This document shows positions 46,012-57,248 of a stretch of 64,000 bases of DNA, piece by piece. The position numbers were made by a program, and so were the translations under genes. How positions within the stretch are numbered: the first letter of the stretch is position 1; every line of letters begins with the position of its first letter. Where the stretch lies: assembly GCA_947041945.1 (NCBI GenBank), contig CAMREV010000001.1, positions 1 through 64,000 on the forward strand, given 5' to 3'. Source of the DNA: an uncultured Mycoplasmataceae bacterium. Lineage in GTDB: Bacteria; Bacillota_I; Bacilli_A; Mycoplasmatales; Mycoplasmoidaceae. The notes beneath the pieces were generated by a model that had not been told where the DNA came from, ran no database searches, and was given only the letters and a program-made list of their open reading frames with translations.

Positions 46012-47694
46012 ATGAAAAAAGTAAAAGGCAAGTCTCAAAAATTTGATTCTGTAAAAGAACCAACTATGCAGCCTATATCTGAAGCTTCAACATCTAAAAA
46101 AATATCATTCTTCTCTGCAATGATGGTTGTTGTTGGATCATCTGTAGGTGCTGGAATATTTCTAAGATCTGCTTCTGTCCTTGAGCACGCTCAAGGAAGT
46201 TTACCACTAGCAATTTTAAGTTGACTTGTTGCATCATTTGCAGTTATTGCAATGGCATTGAGTTTAATTGAAATTGCGAGTGCAAGAAACGATAATTTAT
46301 CATTAATTGGATGATGTAAAACTTTCAATAGTAGAATAATGTACAAAGCATCAAAAAACTTTATGTTTTACATTTATTTACCACTTACCTACTTCTTTAT
46401 GCCCATGTATGTATTAATACAATTACAAGATGGAATTGGTGTTTGAACACATACAACTATTGCTTCAGATGGCGTGGTAAGTCTAGGTTCTTTTACATTT
46501 GGAACAAATGTTGATTGATTAATATGAGGTGCGATTTCAATAGTAATTAGTATTTACTTTATCATGTCAGCAGGATTATCTTCAAAAGTGGGTAATATTC
46601 AAAACTTATTAATTAGTTTTGTTAAATTTATACCATTATTAATTGCTGCATTTATTGGTTATGCTTTTGTTGCAATGAATGGAACTGGAGGAATAGAAAC
46701 AGCACCAGGTGTTCCTGTTCCACCTGAAATAGGGGCTACTCCTGTTAATCCATTCTATGATCCAACAAGATTCTCAACATTCAACCCAGGTTTTGGAATG
46801 TTCTTAGCTATTTCAGGAATCTTCTTTGCATATGATGGATTCTATGTAACTGCTGGATTACAAACTGAAATGAAAGAACCTCAAAAAACTCCTAAGGCCA
46901 TTTTATTTGGATTAATAATTGTTACTGTAATTTATTTAGCAATTGCAATTTCAATGTCATTAAATGGTACTGGTAGTTTCTATGGATTTGGTGAATGATT
47001 AGTTGGAGAAAACTTAGGCTGATTATTTGGAATAATTAATATATTAATTTCAATTGGTATTTTAGGAATCATTAATGGATTCTCATTATGAGCTCCAAGA
47101 TTTGTAGAAGATTTAATAAAAGAAAATGAATTACCATTTTCAAATAAATATGTTAATAAATTAAATGCTAACAAACCAATAGTTGGTATTAAATATACAT
47201 TATTTGCAAGTATTCCAATTATGGTATTATTTACAATAATTGGAGCCCTAGCATTTGAAAATACAGGAAATTATCCTGACTATGGTTCTGGTATGGCTTC
47301 ACTATATAGTTTCTGTGATATAGTTGCTAACTGAACTGCTGTGTTTGCATTTGCATTTATTACTGCTGCAATTTATGGTGGAATTAGAAATAGAAAAACA
47401 CAAAAAATTGAAACACAAAAATATAAAAACTTTATGCCTTATGCTATAACAGCTGTTGGTATAATGTCAGTAACGTTATTCATTACTGTATTAAATCCAA
47501 TAATAGATTTAATGTTAATCTATGTCCCTAATGCAAACATATCGCAAGAAGGACTACTTGGTAGAATAATGCTTGTTATTGTTTTAATCTTATTTATTGC
47601 TATCATGTTTGTTCCAACAATCATTGAAGATAAAATTAATGAAAAAAGATCAGGCAAAAAAACAACTTTAGACTTACAAGAAAATCTAGAATAA
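46012..47694 (+). CDS. arcD: APC-family amino acid permease, probable arginine/ornithine antiporter
   Basis: 560 residues with about 12-13 hydrophobic segments and many TGA Trp codons. The motif VVVGSSVGAGIFLRS near residues 42-56 is the APC-superfamily substrate-binding turn in helix 1, and FFAYDGFYVTAGLQTEMKEPQKTPKA is the conserved central region. An insert (NGTGGIETAPGVPVPPEIG) lies in an external loop. The substrate is inferred from position behind arcABC. TATACT at 45965-45970 may give it its own promoter. A strong terminator follows. Confidence 0.8.
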
Positions 47695-47710
47695 TAATTT
47701 TCAAAAATTA

Positions 47711-47745
47711 AAAACTAAAAAACAATTCGTTTTTTAGTTTTTTTT
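47711..47745 (+). terminator. Terminator after the arc cluster
   Basis: A 13-bp stem (47711-47723 with 47729-47741), loop AATTC, then a T-run. Confidence 0.88.
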
Positions 47746-47796
47746 ATTTGTGCAAAAAAAAGTAGTAAAATTATAGGGTAATCTAAAAGGAAATTT

Positions 47797-48558
47797 ATGA
47801 GAAAAAAACTAATTATCGGAAATTGAAAAATGAACAAAACTAAAAGTGAAATTTTAAGTTTTGTAAAAGATTTTCAAAATGAAATAAAAAATTTAAATTT
47901 AAATTGTGACTATGGAATTGCTCCATCTTCAATATATTTAGACTTTACAAAGGAAGCATTTAAAGATAATAATAAAATTATTATTTCTGCTCAAGATGCA
48001 CACTTTGAAGAAAAAGGAGCTTTTACTGGATCTAACTCTTGATCACAGATAAAAGATATTGGAATCAAATATTCAATTATTGGACACTCTGAAAGAAGAG
48101 AAATGTTTGGAGATAATAATACTGTTGTTAATAAAAAAACATCTAAATTATTAGAAGAAAAAATTGTCCCAATTCTTTGTGTTGGTGAATCTTTAGAAGA
48201 TAGAGAATCTGGTAAAGCAAATGATTTTGTTACCAAACAACTTGAAATGGCTTTAATTGGAATTAAAGAAAATGAAATTAAAGATTTAGTAATTGCATAT
48301 GAACCAATTTGAGCTATTGGTACTGGTAAAAGCGCAACTTCACAAGATGCTGAAGATATGTGTGCTGAAATAAGAAATAAAATAAAATGTTTATATGGTG
48401 AAGAAATTGCAAATAAAATAATTATTTTATATGGTGGATCAGTTAATGAAAAAAATGGTAAAGAATATTTATCACAAAATAACATTGATGGAGCCCTAGT
48501 TGGCGGAGCATCATTAGATGCAAAACTATTTGTTAGATTATTAAAAGTAGTTGCATAA
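47797..48558 (+). CDS. tpiA: Triosephosphate isomerase
   Basis: 253 residues. Interconverts DHAP and glyceraldehyde 3-phosphate. Active-site Lys in GNWKMN (both Trp from TGA), His in IIGHSERR, and Glu in AYEPIWAIGTG are visible, with phosphate loop YGGSVN. Start has AAAGG upstream. Overlaps gpmI by 1 nt (TAATG). Confidence 0.97.
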
Positions 48559-50072
48559 TGAAAAAACCAGTTTTATTAGCAATCTTAGATGGTTATGGTA
48601 TTGCACCTGCTTCAAAGATGAATGCAATTTCACTTGCTAACACACCTACTTTAGATAAACTATTAAGTGGAGAATATCCTTATGTTGAACTAGAAGCTTC
48701 TGGTATGGCAGTTGGTCTTCCTGAAGGTCAAATCGGTAACTCAGAAGTTGGACATTTAAACATTGGTGCAGGAAGAACAGTTTATACTGGACTTTCTTTA
48801 ATCAATAAAGATGTAAAGGATGATAACTTAAAAAACAATGAAGGATTAAAACTTGCAATTAAACATGCAAAGGATAATAACTCTAAATTTCATATTATGG
48901 GATTAATGTCTCCTGGTGGAGTTCATTCTCATGAAGAACACATCTTTGCTTTAATGAAAATTGCTAGTTGAAATGGATTACAACCTGTAGTTCACTTATT
49001 CACAGATGGTAGAGACGTTCCGCCTAGATGAATTAAAAACAGTATTGATAAACTTAATATTGTTTTAAAAGAAACTAATGGAATTATTGGATCTATTTCT
49101 GGAAGATATTATGCAATGGATCGTGATAAAAGATGAGATAGAGTTCAAACTGCTTACGATGTTTTAATTGGTAATACAGATAAAACCTTTACAGATATCT
49201 ATAAATATATAGATGAACAATATTCTGCAAATATTAATGATGAGTTTTTTACTCCCACAATAAATGTTGATATTGAAAAAGCAAAAATTAATGATAACGA
49301 TTCAATTATCTTTGCAAATTTTAGACCAGATAGAGCAAGAGAATTATCTCATTTAATAATTGGTTCTAAATATTATGATTATGTGAATGAAAATAAAAAG
49401 AAAAATTTATTTTTTGTAACAATGATGAAGTATGAAGGAATTGAACCAAGTTTTGTATTATTTCCTCCAACAAAAATTACAAATACAATTGGAGAAGTAG
49501 TTTCAAAAAATGGTTTATCTCAATTAAGAATTGCTGAAACTGAAAAATATGCACATGTTACATTCTTTATGGATGGCGGAATTGAAATTGATTTTCCAAA
49601 AGAAGATAAGATTTTAATTGATTCTCCAAAAGTAAATACATATGATGAAGCATATAAAATGTCTGCTGAAGGTATTACAAAAAAACTATTAGAAGTAATG
49701 GGCAATTATGATTTAATAATTTTAAACTTTGCAAACCCTGATATGCTAGGACATACAGGAAACATTGAGAAAACAATTTTATCAATTGAATTTATTGATT
49801 CTCAAATTAAAATAATTTGAGATAAAATAAATGAACTTCACGGAACAATGTTTTTAACTTCAGATCATGGTAATGCTGAATCTATGTTAGATGAAAAAGG
49901 CAATATTGTTACTGCACATACAACAAATTTAGTACCTTTCGTTTGTACAGATAAAAATATTTTGCTTAAAAAAAGTGGAAATTTGTCAAATATTGCAAGT
50001 ACTATATTACAATATATAATGTTAGACATACCAAAAGAAATGACATCAAGTTCATTATTGGTTAGTAAATAA
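48558..50072 (+). CDS. gpmI: 2,3-bisphosphoglycerate-independent phosphoglycerate mutase
   Basis: 504 residues. Moves phosphate from C3 to C2 of glycerate using two metal ions. The phosphoserine site is GNSEVGHL (Ser about 62). LFTDGRDVPP, FANFRPDRAREL and TSDHGNAE are metal-site motifs. TGA encodes Trp several times. It follows tpiA directly and precedes eno, forming a lower-glycolysis operon. Confidence 0.97.
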
Positions 50073-50102
50073 ATAATTTTAGAAAAAAAAGAGGAATAAA
50101 AA

Positions 50103-51452
<1,350 letters not shown>

Positions 51453-51458
51453 TTTTTT

Positions 51459-51490
51459 AAAAAATATGATTGATAAAATCATATTTTTTT
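51459..51490 (+). terminator. Terminator after eno
   Basis: AAAAAATATGAT (51459-51470) pairs with ATCATATTTTTT (51478-51489) and runs into T's. Confidence 0.88.
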
Positions 51491-51501
51491 TATATTAAAT
51501 A

Positions 51502-51507
51502 TATAAT
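51502..51507 (+). promoter_or_regulatory. -10 element of the DNA methyltransferase gene
   Basis: TATAAT lies 29 nt before the ATG at 51536; GAAGGAAAT is the ribosome site. Confidence 0.45.
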
Positions 51508-51535
51508 ATTAAAGATATTAGTTGTTGAAGGAAAT

Positions 51536-52681
51536 ATGAAAAAAATAAAATTGTTTGAAGCGTTTGCTGGAATTGGCTCACAATATAAAGCTTTAAAAAA
51601 TATTTCTAAAGATAAAAAATGAGACATTGAAGTTGTAGGAATAGTTGAATGATATGTTGATGCTATTATTGCTTACTTAGCAATTCACCATAATCTTAAA
51701 CACATTAAAAAAGACAAAACAACAATTAACTCACTTAGTTTAAATTCAAAAGACTTAATAACTGAAAGACAATTTAATAATTTACAAAATACTGAAAAAG
51801 CATTCTTTATTAATAAATCAAAAGAACTATGTAATAACTTATTTGATATTACTAAAGTAACTTATAAAGAAATGCCAAAAGATATTGACATCTTTACTTA
51901 TTCATTCCCTTGTCAAGATTTATCTCAACAAGGAAAACAAAGAGGAATGACCAAAGATACTAGAAGTGGATTATTATTTCAAATTGATCGTATTCTTTCA
52001 GAAATGAAGAAAAACTACTCAATAAATGACTTACCTAAGTATTTACTATTAGAAAATGTTACAAATATTGTTTCTAAGAGGCATTTAAGCGCATATAACA
52101 AGTGATTAGATAAATTACATAGATTAGGTTACGAATCTAAAACTTATGTCTTAAACTCAAGGAATTTTGGTTCTCCTCAAAATAGAGTAAGAACATTTTG
52201 TATTTCAGTTAGAAAAGACTTTAAAGAAAAAGTTAATTTTAGTTTTCCTGAATTTGAAAATATAGACAAAAAGAATAAAAAAATTAAATCTATTTTAGAA
52301 AAAGAAGTAGATGAAAAGTATTATATGAATAATTTAATGACCTATTCAAAAACTGATGAAAAAAAATCAAAAAATGGATTAATAAAATGTTATTTAAAAA
52401 ACTACACTAATTTTAATAGTGAAGCATATTTATATAGTATTGAAGGTAAGGGCCCAACATTAACTGCTTCTGGTGCAAACAGTAGAATTAAAATATGAAT
52501 TAACAACAGAATAAGAAGACTAACACCATTGGAAGCTTATTTGTATATGGGATTTAAAAAACAAGATTTTAATAATGTAAATAGATTAGAAATTTTAAAT
52601 GAAAGACAAATGGTTTTCACTGCAGGAAATTCTATTTCGATTGAAGCATTAGAAGGAATATTTAATTCTTTTAAGTTTTAG
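51536..52681 (+). CDS. DNA (cytosine-5-)-methyltransferase
   Basis: 381 residues, complete for a type II C5 methylase. Motif I is LFEAFAGIGSQ, motif IV FPCQDLSQQG with nucleophile Cys126, motif VI LENV, motif VIII QNRVRTF, motif IX RRLTPLEAYLYMGF and motif X GNSI. Target specificity cannot be read from the sequence. No restriction endonuclease is recognisable next to it; the next gene is an AAA_13 ATPase. TGA codons show it is adapted to code 4. It lies between the eno terminator and a spacer with a 22-bp palindrome. Confidence 0.93.
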
Positions 52682-52756
52682 AATAAAAGGTGATTTTAAT
52701 TAAAGGAATTTAATGGTTATGTTATTATTATTTTATAATGTTAAATTAAAAGATAA

Positions 52757-52778
52757 TGATCATTTTTAAAAATGATCA
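52757..52778. repeat. 22-bp perfect palindrome in the spacer upstream of the ATPase
   Basis: TGATCATTTTT at 52757-52767 is followed directly by its reverse complement AAAAATGATCA (52768-52778). It contains two GATC sites. It could be an operator, a methylation-sensitive site or a weak terminator; no T-run follows. Confidence 0.7.
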
Positions 52779-52896
52779 ATATTGTTAAAAAGAACTATAG
52801 AAGATTTATATTAATTTAATAAATTAAATTTTTTGAATAACAAAATATTATAAAGTTAATTAAATCTATAAAAAAAGAAAAAAGAAGATTAGAAAT

Positions 52897-55047
52897 ATGT
52901 TTGAAAAATTTAAATCCGATAATCCAAACTTTATTCTTTCTGAAGATCAATCAAAAAAGTTAAATGATGGCAAAGTTATATATTTGTTTGGAAAAAACGG
53001 AAGCGGTAAAACAACTTTGTCAAGGGAAATAGAATCTTATTTTTATAAAGAAGTAGAATTATTTATTTTTAATGAAGACTATATAAGTAAAAACTTATAT
53101 GTTCAAGATCTTAATTCATTAAAATCAGAAGTGAAACAACTTCCATCCACAAAAGAAAATACTTTCAAAATATTTTTTGGAAAAGAGTTAATCAATTTAA
53201 AAGATAAATTAGATAAAAAGATAGATTATTTTAAGCAACTAAAAGATCAATTTAATTCTCATAAAATTAAACCAAAATACATGTATGAATTAAAAGAAGT
53301 TAATTTAGAAGGTAATGTTGATTTAAAAAGTTGAAATGATTTAAAAATAAATGATAAAAATATTATTAAAAATATGAAAAACTTTAACGATATGGACAAA
53401 ATAAAAAAAGAATTTGATAGTAAATTTAGTTCAATTAAGAATTATAAAGATCAATTTGATTTTTATAAAGAAATAAATGATTTAAAAAAATGTATCAAGG
53501 ATCAAAATAAAAATATATTGCAAATAAATTCACTATATAAAGAAAAGATTAAAAATCAAGTAATAATTGATTTCCATGAAAATTCAAAAAATTATTTTGA
53601 AAAAGACACTATAGAATTTTTAGAAAAAGAATATCATTTATCTGATTTAGAAAAATATTTAGAAAAATGAAAAACAAATAAAAATGAAAAAATTGAATTG
53701 TTTGCAAAAAATAATAAAAAAATTTCAAATAAAATAATTAATATTGAAAAAAACAATCTTTTTGATAATTTGTTAGATGAAAAAAATAAAAATTTTATTA
53801 TGGAAACTAAAAAAAGAAACAGTATCAAAATAGATACTTATAGTAATGAAAATGCTATTTTTGAATTGGAAGAAGAAATTATTATTCATGGAAAAAAAGA
53901 AATAAAAAATTCTTTCGGAGCGTGACTAGAGGAAAATAAATGGTATCTTATAGATGACTGTGAAAATTTAAATGATTTATTTAATAAAATAATAAAATAT
54001 GACAAAAATATTAAGCTCATTAAGAAAGAAATAACAGAAAAAACTAATGATTTAGGAAAATCATTTATTGAAAAATTAAATAATCATATTAAAACATTAT
54101 CAAATGAAAACTTTAATATTTTATTTGAGTTAGAAAGTGTTTCAAATAGAAGTATGATTAAACTATATTTTAATAATAATAGAAATTTCAATAGTCTTTC
54201 TGCTGGTGAAAAGTCAATAATTTCTTTTGCGTATTTTTTAACTGATTTAGAGAATAATTTAATAAAAATTAAAAAACCTTTTATTGTTTTTATTGATGAT
54301 CCATTTGATTCAAATGATCATTACAAATATGATAATTTTAGCAAGATAAAATTTGAAAATATGGGACTTTCAGATTTTATAAAAAAAGTTTCTTTAGAAA
54401 ATAAAGTTAAATCAAAATTAATAATTACCACTCATAATATTCACATTTTAATGTCATTTATTAGAAGTTTACGTAGCGAACATAATGAAGATTTTTTTAT
54501 ACAACAAAATGATTTAACAAAAAGCAATATTTTTGTCAAAGAAATAGTTAATCATTCAAACAAGATTAATATAAATGACATTGATATAAAGCTTTTTTTT
54601 CCAATAGAAAAAAATATAACAGAATTTTTAAAAACCGCAATTGAAAAATTTATGAAAATAGAAAAATATAATGATATTGAAATTCAAATTTTTAAATTAA
54701 TTTTATGTTTATTAATTAAAATATACGATTCATCTGAATCAGAATTGAGAGCTAAATATAAATCATATATTAAAGAACACTCTCCTAAATGAAATGTAAA
54801 AGAAGAAAAAGTAATAAAAATAAGAGATATACCGATTAGTTTTAAAGAAATTAATAAACAAAATATAAAGATTTTTTTGGATAAATATTCAGAAAAAAAA
54901 GAATATAGCAATGACATTGTTATTTATTTGAATTTTATAAAAACAAAATATGAAAAAATTTTTTTGACTGAAGATCAAGAACAAATTAAAAGAATGAGAC
55001 ATAAAATATTTACATCAACATTATTCAATGATATATTAGAAGAATAA
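52897..55047 (+). CDS. AAA_13-type ABC ATPase, probable defence protein
   Basis: 716 residues. Walker A is GKNGSGKT (32-39), the ABC signature is LSAGE (434-438), Walker B is FIDDPFD (Asp467-Asp468) and the switch His513 is in TTHNIH. Between Walker A and the signature lies a coiled-coil region of about 380 residues, as in PrrC, RloC and other AAA_13 proteins. The C-terminal 190 residues are lysine-rich and carry no nuclease motif that I can name. PrrC and RloC are tRNA anticodon nucleases tied to phage defence. Position 215 nt after a DNA methylase suggests a modification-linked defence pair (inference). Most Trp are TGA, one is TGG. Confidence 0.72.
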
Positions 55048-55232
55048 TAATATATAGGTAAGTATTTGGTCCTTAAATTATCTATTTTCTTGATAATAAA
55101 TATAGTATTTATCTAGTTTGTGATTCCTATTAGAAATATATGATTAAATTAATAGTTTATTATTTATTTTTTTATGTTAAATTTATATATGTATATTAAT
55201 ATGACTACTACTGTGTTATAAATCATTTGGTT

Positions 55233-55247
55233 TATTACTGTGTAATA
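55233..55247 (+). promoter_or_regulatory. Small hairpin in the rpsO leader
   Basis: TATTAC and GTAATA flank a TGT loop, just upstream of the AAAGG ribosome site. A related string, ACTGTGTTATAA, lies about 24 nt earlier. Ribosomal protein S15 often represses its own mRNA through leader structure, so this may be the site; untested. Confidence 0.3.
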
Positions 55248-55265
55248 GTGGAAGAAAAGGAAATT

Positions 55266-55538
55266 ATGGCAATAAGTAAAGCTACAAAAGAAAAAATCAT
55301 CCAAGAAGTTGGTGGAAGTAAAGAAAATACTGGAATGACTGAAGTTCAAATCACTATTTTAACAGCTGAAATTAAATCTTTAACTGATCATATGATTTTA
55401 AATAAGAAAGATAACATCTCTAAAAGAGGGTTACAAAAAAAAGTTTCTAAAAGAAAATCTTTATTAACTTATTTAAAAAGAAAAGACATTGAAAGATATA
55501 GAAATATTCTTAAAACTTTAGGTTTAAGAGGTAACTAA
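55266..55538 (+). CDS. rpsO: 30S ribosomal protein S15
   Basis: 90 residues, normal length. Signature segments are [40 protein letters not shown] and [16 protein letters not shown]15 binds the central domain of 16S rRNA early in assembly. The ATG at 55266 has AAAGG 5 nt upstream. Its last 85 bp and terminator recur at 57051-57172. Confidence 0.97.
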   Translation: MAISKATKEKIIQEVGGSKENTGMTEVQITILTAEIKSLTDHMILNKKDNISKRGLQKKVSKRKSLLTYLKRKDIERYRNILKTLGLRGN

Positions 55539-55569
55539 AAAATAAGAAACATTTTGTTTCTTATTTTTT
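55537..55569 (+). terminator. Terminator after rpsO (copy 1)
   Basis: A 14-bp stem (55537-55550 with 55556-55569) with loop ATTTT, followed by T's. A near copy follows the duplicated rpsO end near 57134. Confidence 0.88.
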
Positions 55570-55591
55570 TATTTCTTTTAATAATAAAAAA

Positions 55592-55691
55592 GATTCTTTT
55601 TTATTAGAAAGAAACTTAGTAAATAACATAAACCAAGATACAATATTTTGCTAAGAACAGTTACAACTATCCAAATATAGTTGTAACTGAT
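55592..55691 (+). pseudogene. Decayed uvrC fragment
   Basis: 100 nt align by eye with uvrC positions 57477-57578 (about 80% identity with one 2-nt gap), from GATTCTTTTTTA to GTTGTAACTGAT. The translation begins DSFLLERNL like UvrC, then hits an in-frame stop. It lies directly behind the intact rpsO, where uvrC would be expected before insertion of the next gene. Confidence 0.8.
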
Positions 55692-55790
55692 AAAAAATCT
55701 AAGAGTTATTTACAAAAGAAATTTTGTTAAATAAAAGTAGTATTTTGCCATTTCCAAATAAATGAAAAAAATTAATTTATAATTACTAAT

Positions 55791-56927
55791 ATGGAAAATA
55801 AAAGAAAAAAAATTAACAACCATTTTATTCAAAAGGCTTTTGCGAAAAATTTTTCTAATAACGGATTATTGAAATATACATATTACAAACCGAATTCAAA
55901 AGTTGAGGATGAAAAAACTTTTAATGTTAATGAAATAGATACTAGTAAGCACCCTATTGTAAAAAAAAAATTTTATTCTAGGGAAATTGAAGATGAAATG
56001 AATGAAATAGAAAATGATGGAATAAAAGTAATAAAAAAAATTGCTTATTATTCAAACAATAATATTGATAATAAAATTTCTTTAAACGGAAAAGAACTTT
56101 ATCATTTAAAATTCTACTTTTTACTTAGCAATATAAGGACTAATAAAATCAGAGAATTTATTTCCAATTTAAATGGAGATCATATATTTATTGATGCAGT
56201 TAAAAAAGATAAAAGAAGTGTAAAAGATATTCAAGAAAGTCAAATAAAAACAATTATTGATGAATACAAAAGATATAAGAAAAAAGAATTATTATTATCA
56301 ACAAAATTTTTTGATAGATATTGAGAAAGTGAAAATCATTCATCATATGCTTTGAAAGATTGTACTCCTGAAAAAATTGTATTGTTTACTGCTTATAATA
56401 TAATGAAATCAAGATTGCATATTTTTAAATTTAATAAAAATAAATTATTTCTTCATGATGGGATTGCGTTTTCCTATAATCATTCATGTGGTGGGATTAT
56501 TACATTTATGCCCATTTCCCCAAATATTGGAATTATGTTTTATTTAGATCCTCCAATTACAATAAAATCATCAAAATGAGATTTTTTCAAAATTGATATT
56601 TTAGAAAAAAAAAGTAGTATTATTTATGTTAATGAATATCAAATACAGCAAGAAAAAAGAAAATTTATTAGTGAAAAAAAACTTAATGATTCACAATTTG
56701 AAAAAGATCGATTAGATAGATATTTCTTTTTATTGATAGCTAGCAACTTTTTTCATGATGATGACAAACACACAAATGATATTTTAGAAGAAAGTGAAGA
56801 AGTTCAAGATATTTGTAATGCTATTGCCTTAATACAAAATAAAGATAGTTTTATAATATATCAAAAAAAAGAACATATTAAAGATGCTGAAATTAAGATG
56901 AAAAAAATTAATATATTATGAGGCTAG
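55791..56927 (+). CDS. DUF4238 family protein
   Basis: 378 residues, joined through three TGA codons. The N-terminal motif NNHFIQKAFAKNFSNNGLLKYTYY matches the DUF4238 start (H-x2-P/Q...YL.NF....L..Y; shown as residues 6-29). FYSREIEDEMNEIEND follows, and ITFMPISPNIGIMFYLDPP near 240-258 is the conserved C-terminal core. DUF4238 proteins occur in accessory and phage-defence settings, but their activity is not known to me. It is flanked by a decayed uvrC piece and a duplicated rpsO end, so it is an insertion. Ribosome site is weak. Confidence 0.7.
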
Positions 56928-57050
56928 AATAATCAAGATAATAAAAAATAAGTAGCATAAGTTTTCAAACAATATAAAAAAGTTACTATTTATAATTAGG
57001 GCGACATATAAAATTATGTGCTTTCTTTTATTATCATTTATGTTAAGATT
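56928..57050. other. Spacer between DUF4238 gene and duplicated rpsO end
   Basis: About 120 bp without a gene. No tRNA, integrase site or inverted repeat recognised. The junction with the rpsO copy is at about 57048-57051. Confidence 0.4.
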
Positions 57051-57172
57051 AAAATCTTTATTAACTTATTTAAAAAGAAAAGACATTGAAAGATATAGAA
57101 GTATCATTAAAACTTTAGGTTTAAGAGGTAACTAAAAAATAAGAAACATTTTGTTTTTTATTTTTTTTTATT
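57051..57172 (+). pseudogene. Duplicated 3' end of rpsO with terminator (copy 2)
   Basis: 57051-57135 repeats the last 85 bp of rpsO (55454-55538), beginning AAAATCTTTATTAAC, and encodes [20 protein letters not shown]...LGLRGN and stop. There are three base differences near 57100. The terminator hairpin follows with little change. Only the C-terminal 28 codons are present, with no start, so it cannot make S15. It is the right-hand direct repeat around the DUF4238 gene. Confidence 0.92.
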
Positions 57173-57248
57173 AAATTATTAAAAATATTTTTTAATTTTT
57201 ATTTAATATAATTAATTAAATAAATACTTTGAAAATCAATGAGTTAAT

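Noticed and set aside
52897-55047. Septu (PtuA) or Wadjet component
   Set aside because: No HNH partner (PtuB) and no JetA/B/D genes are adjacent.
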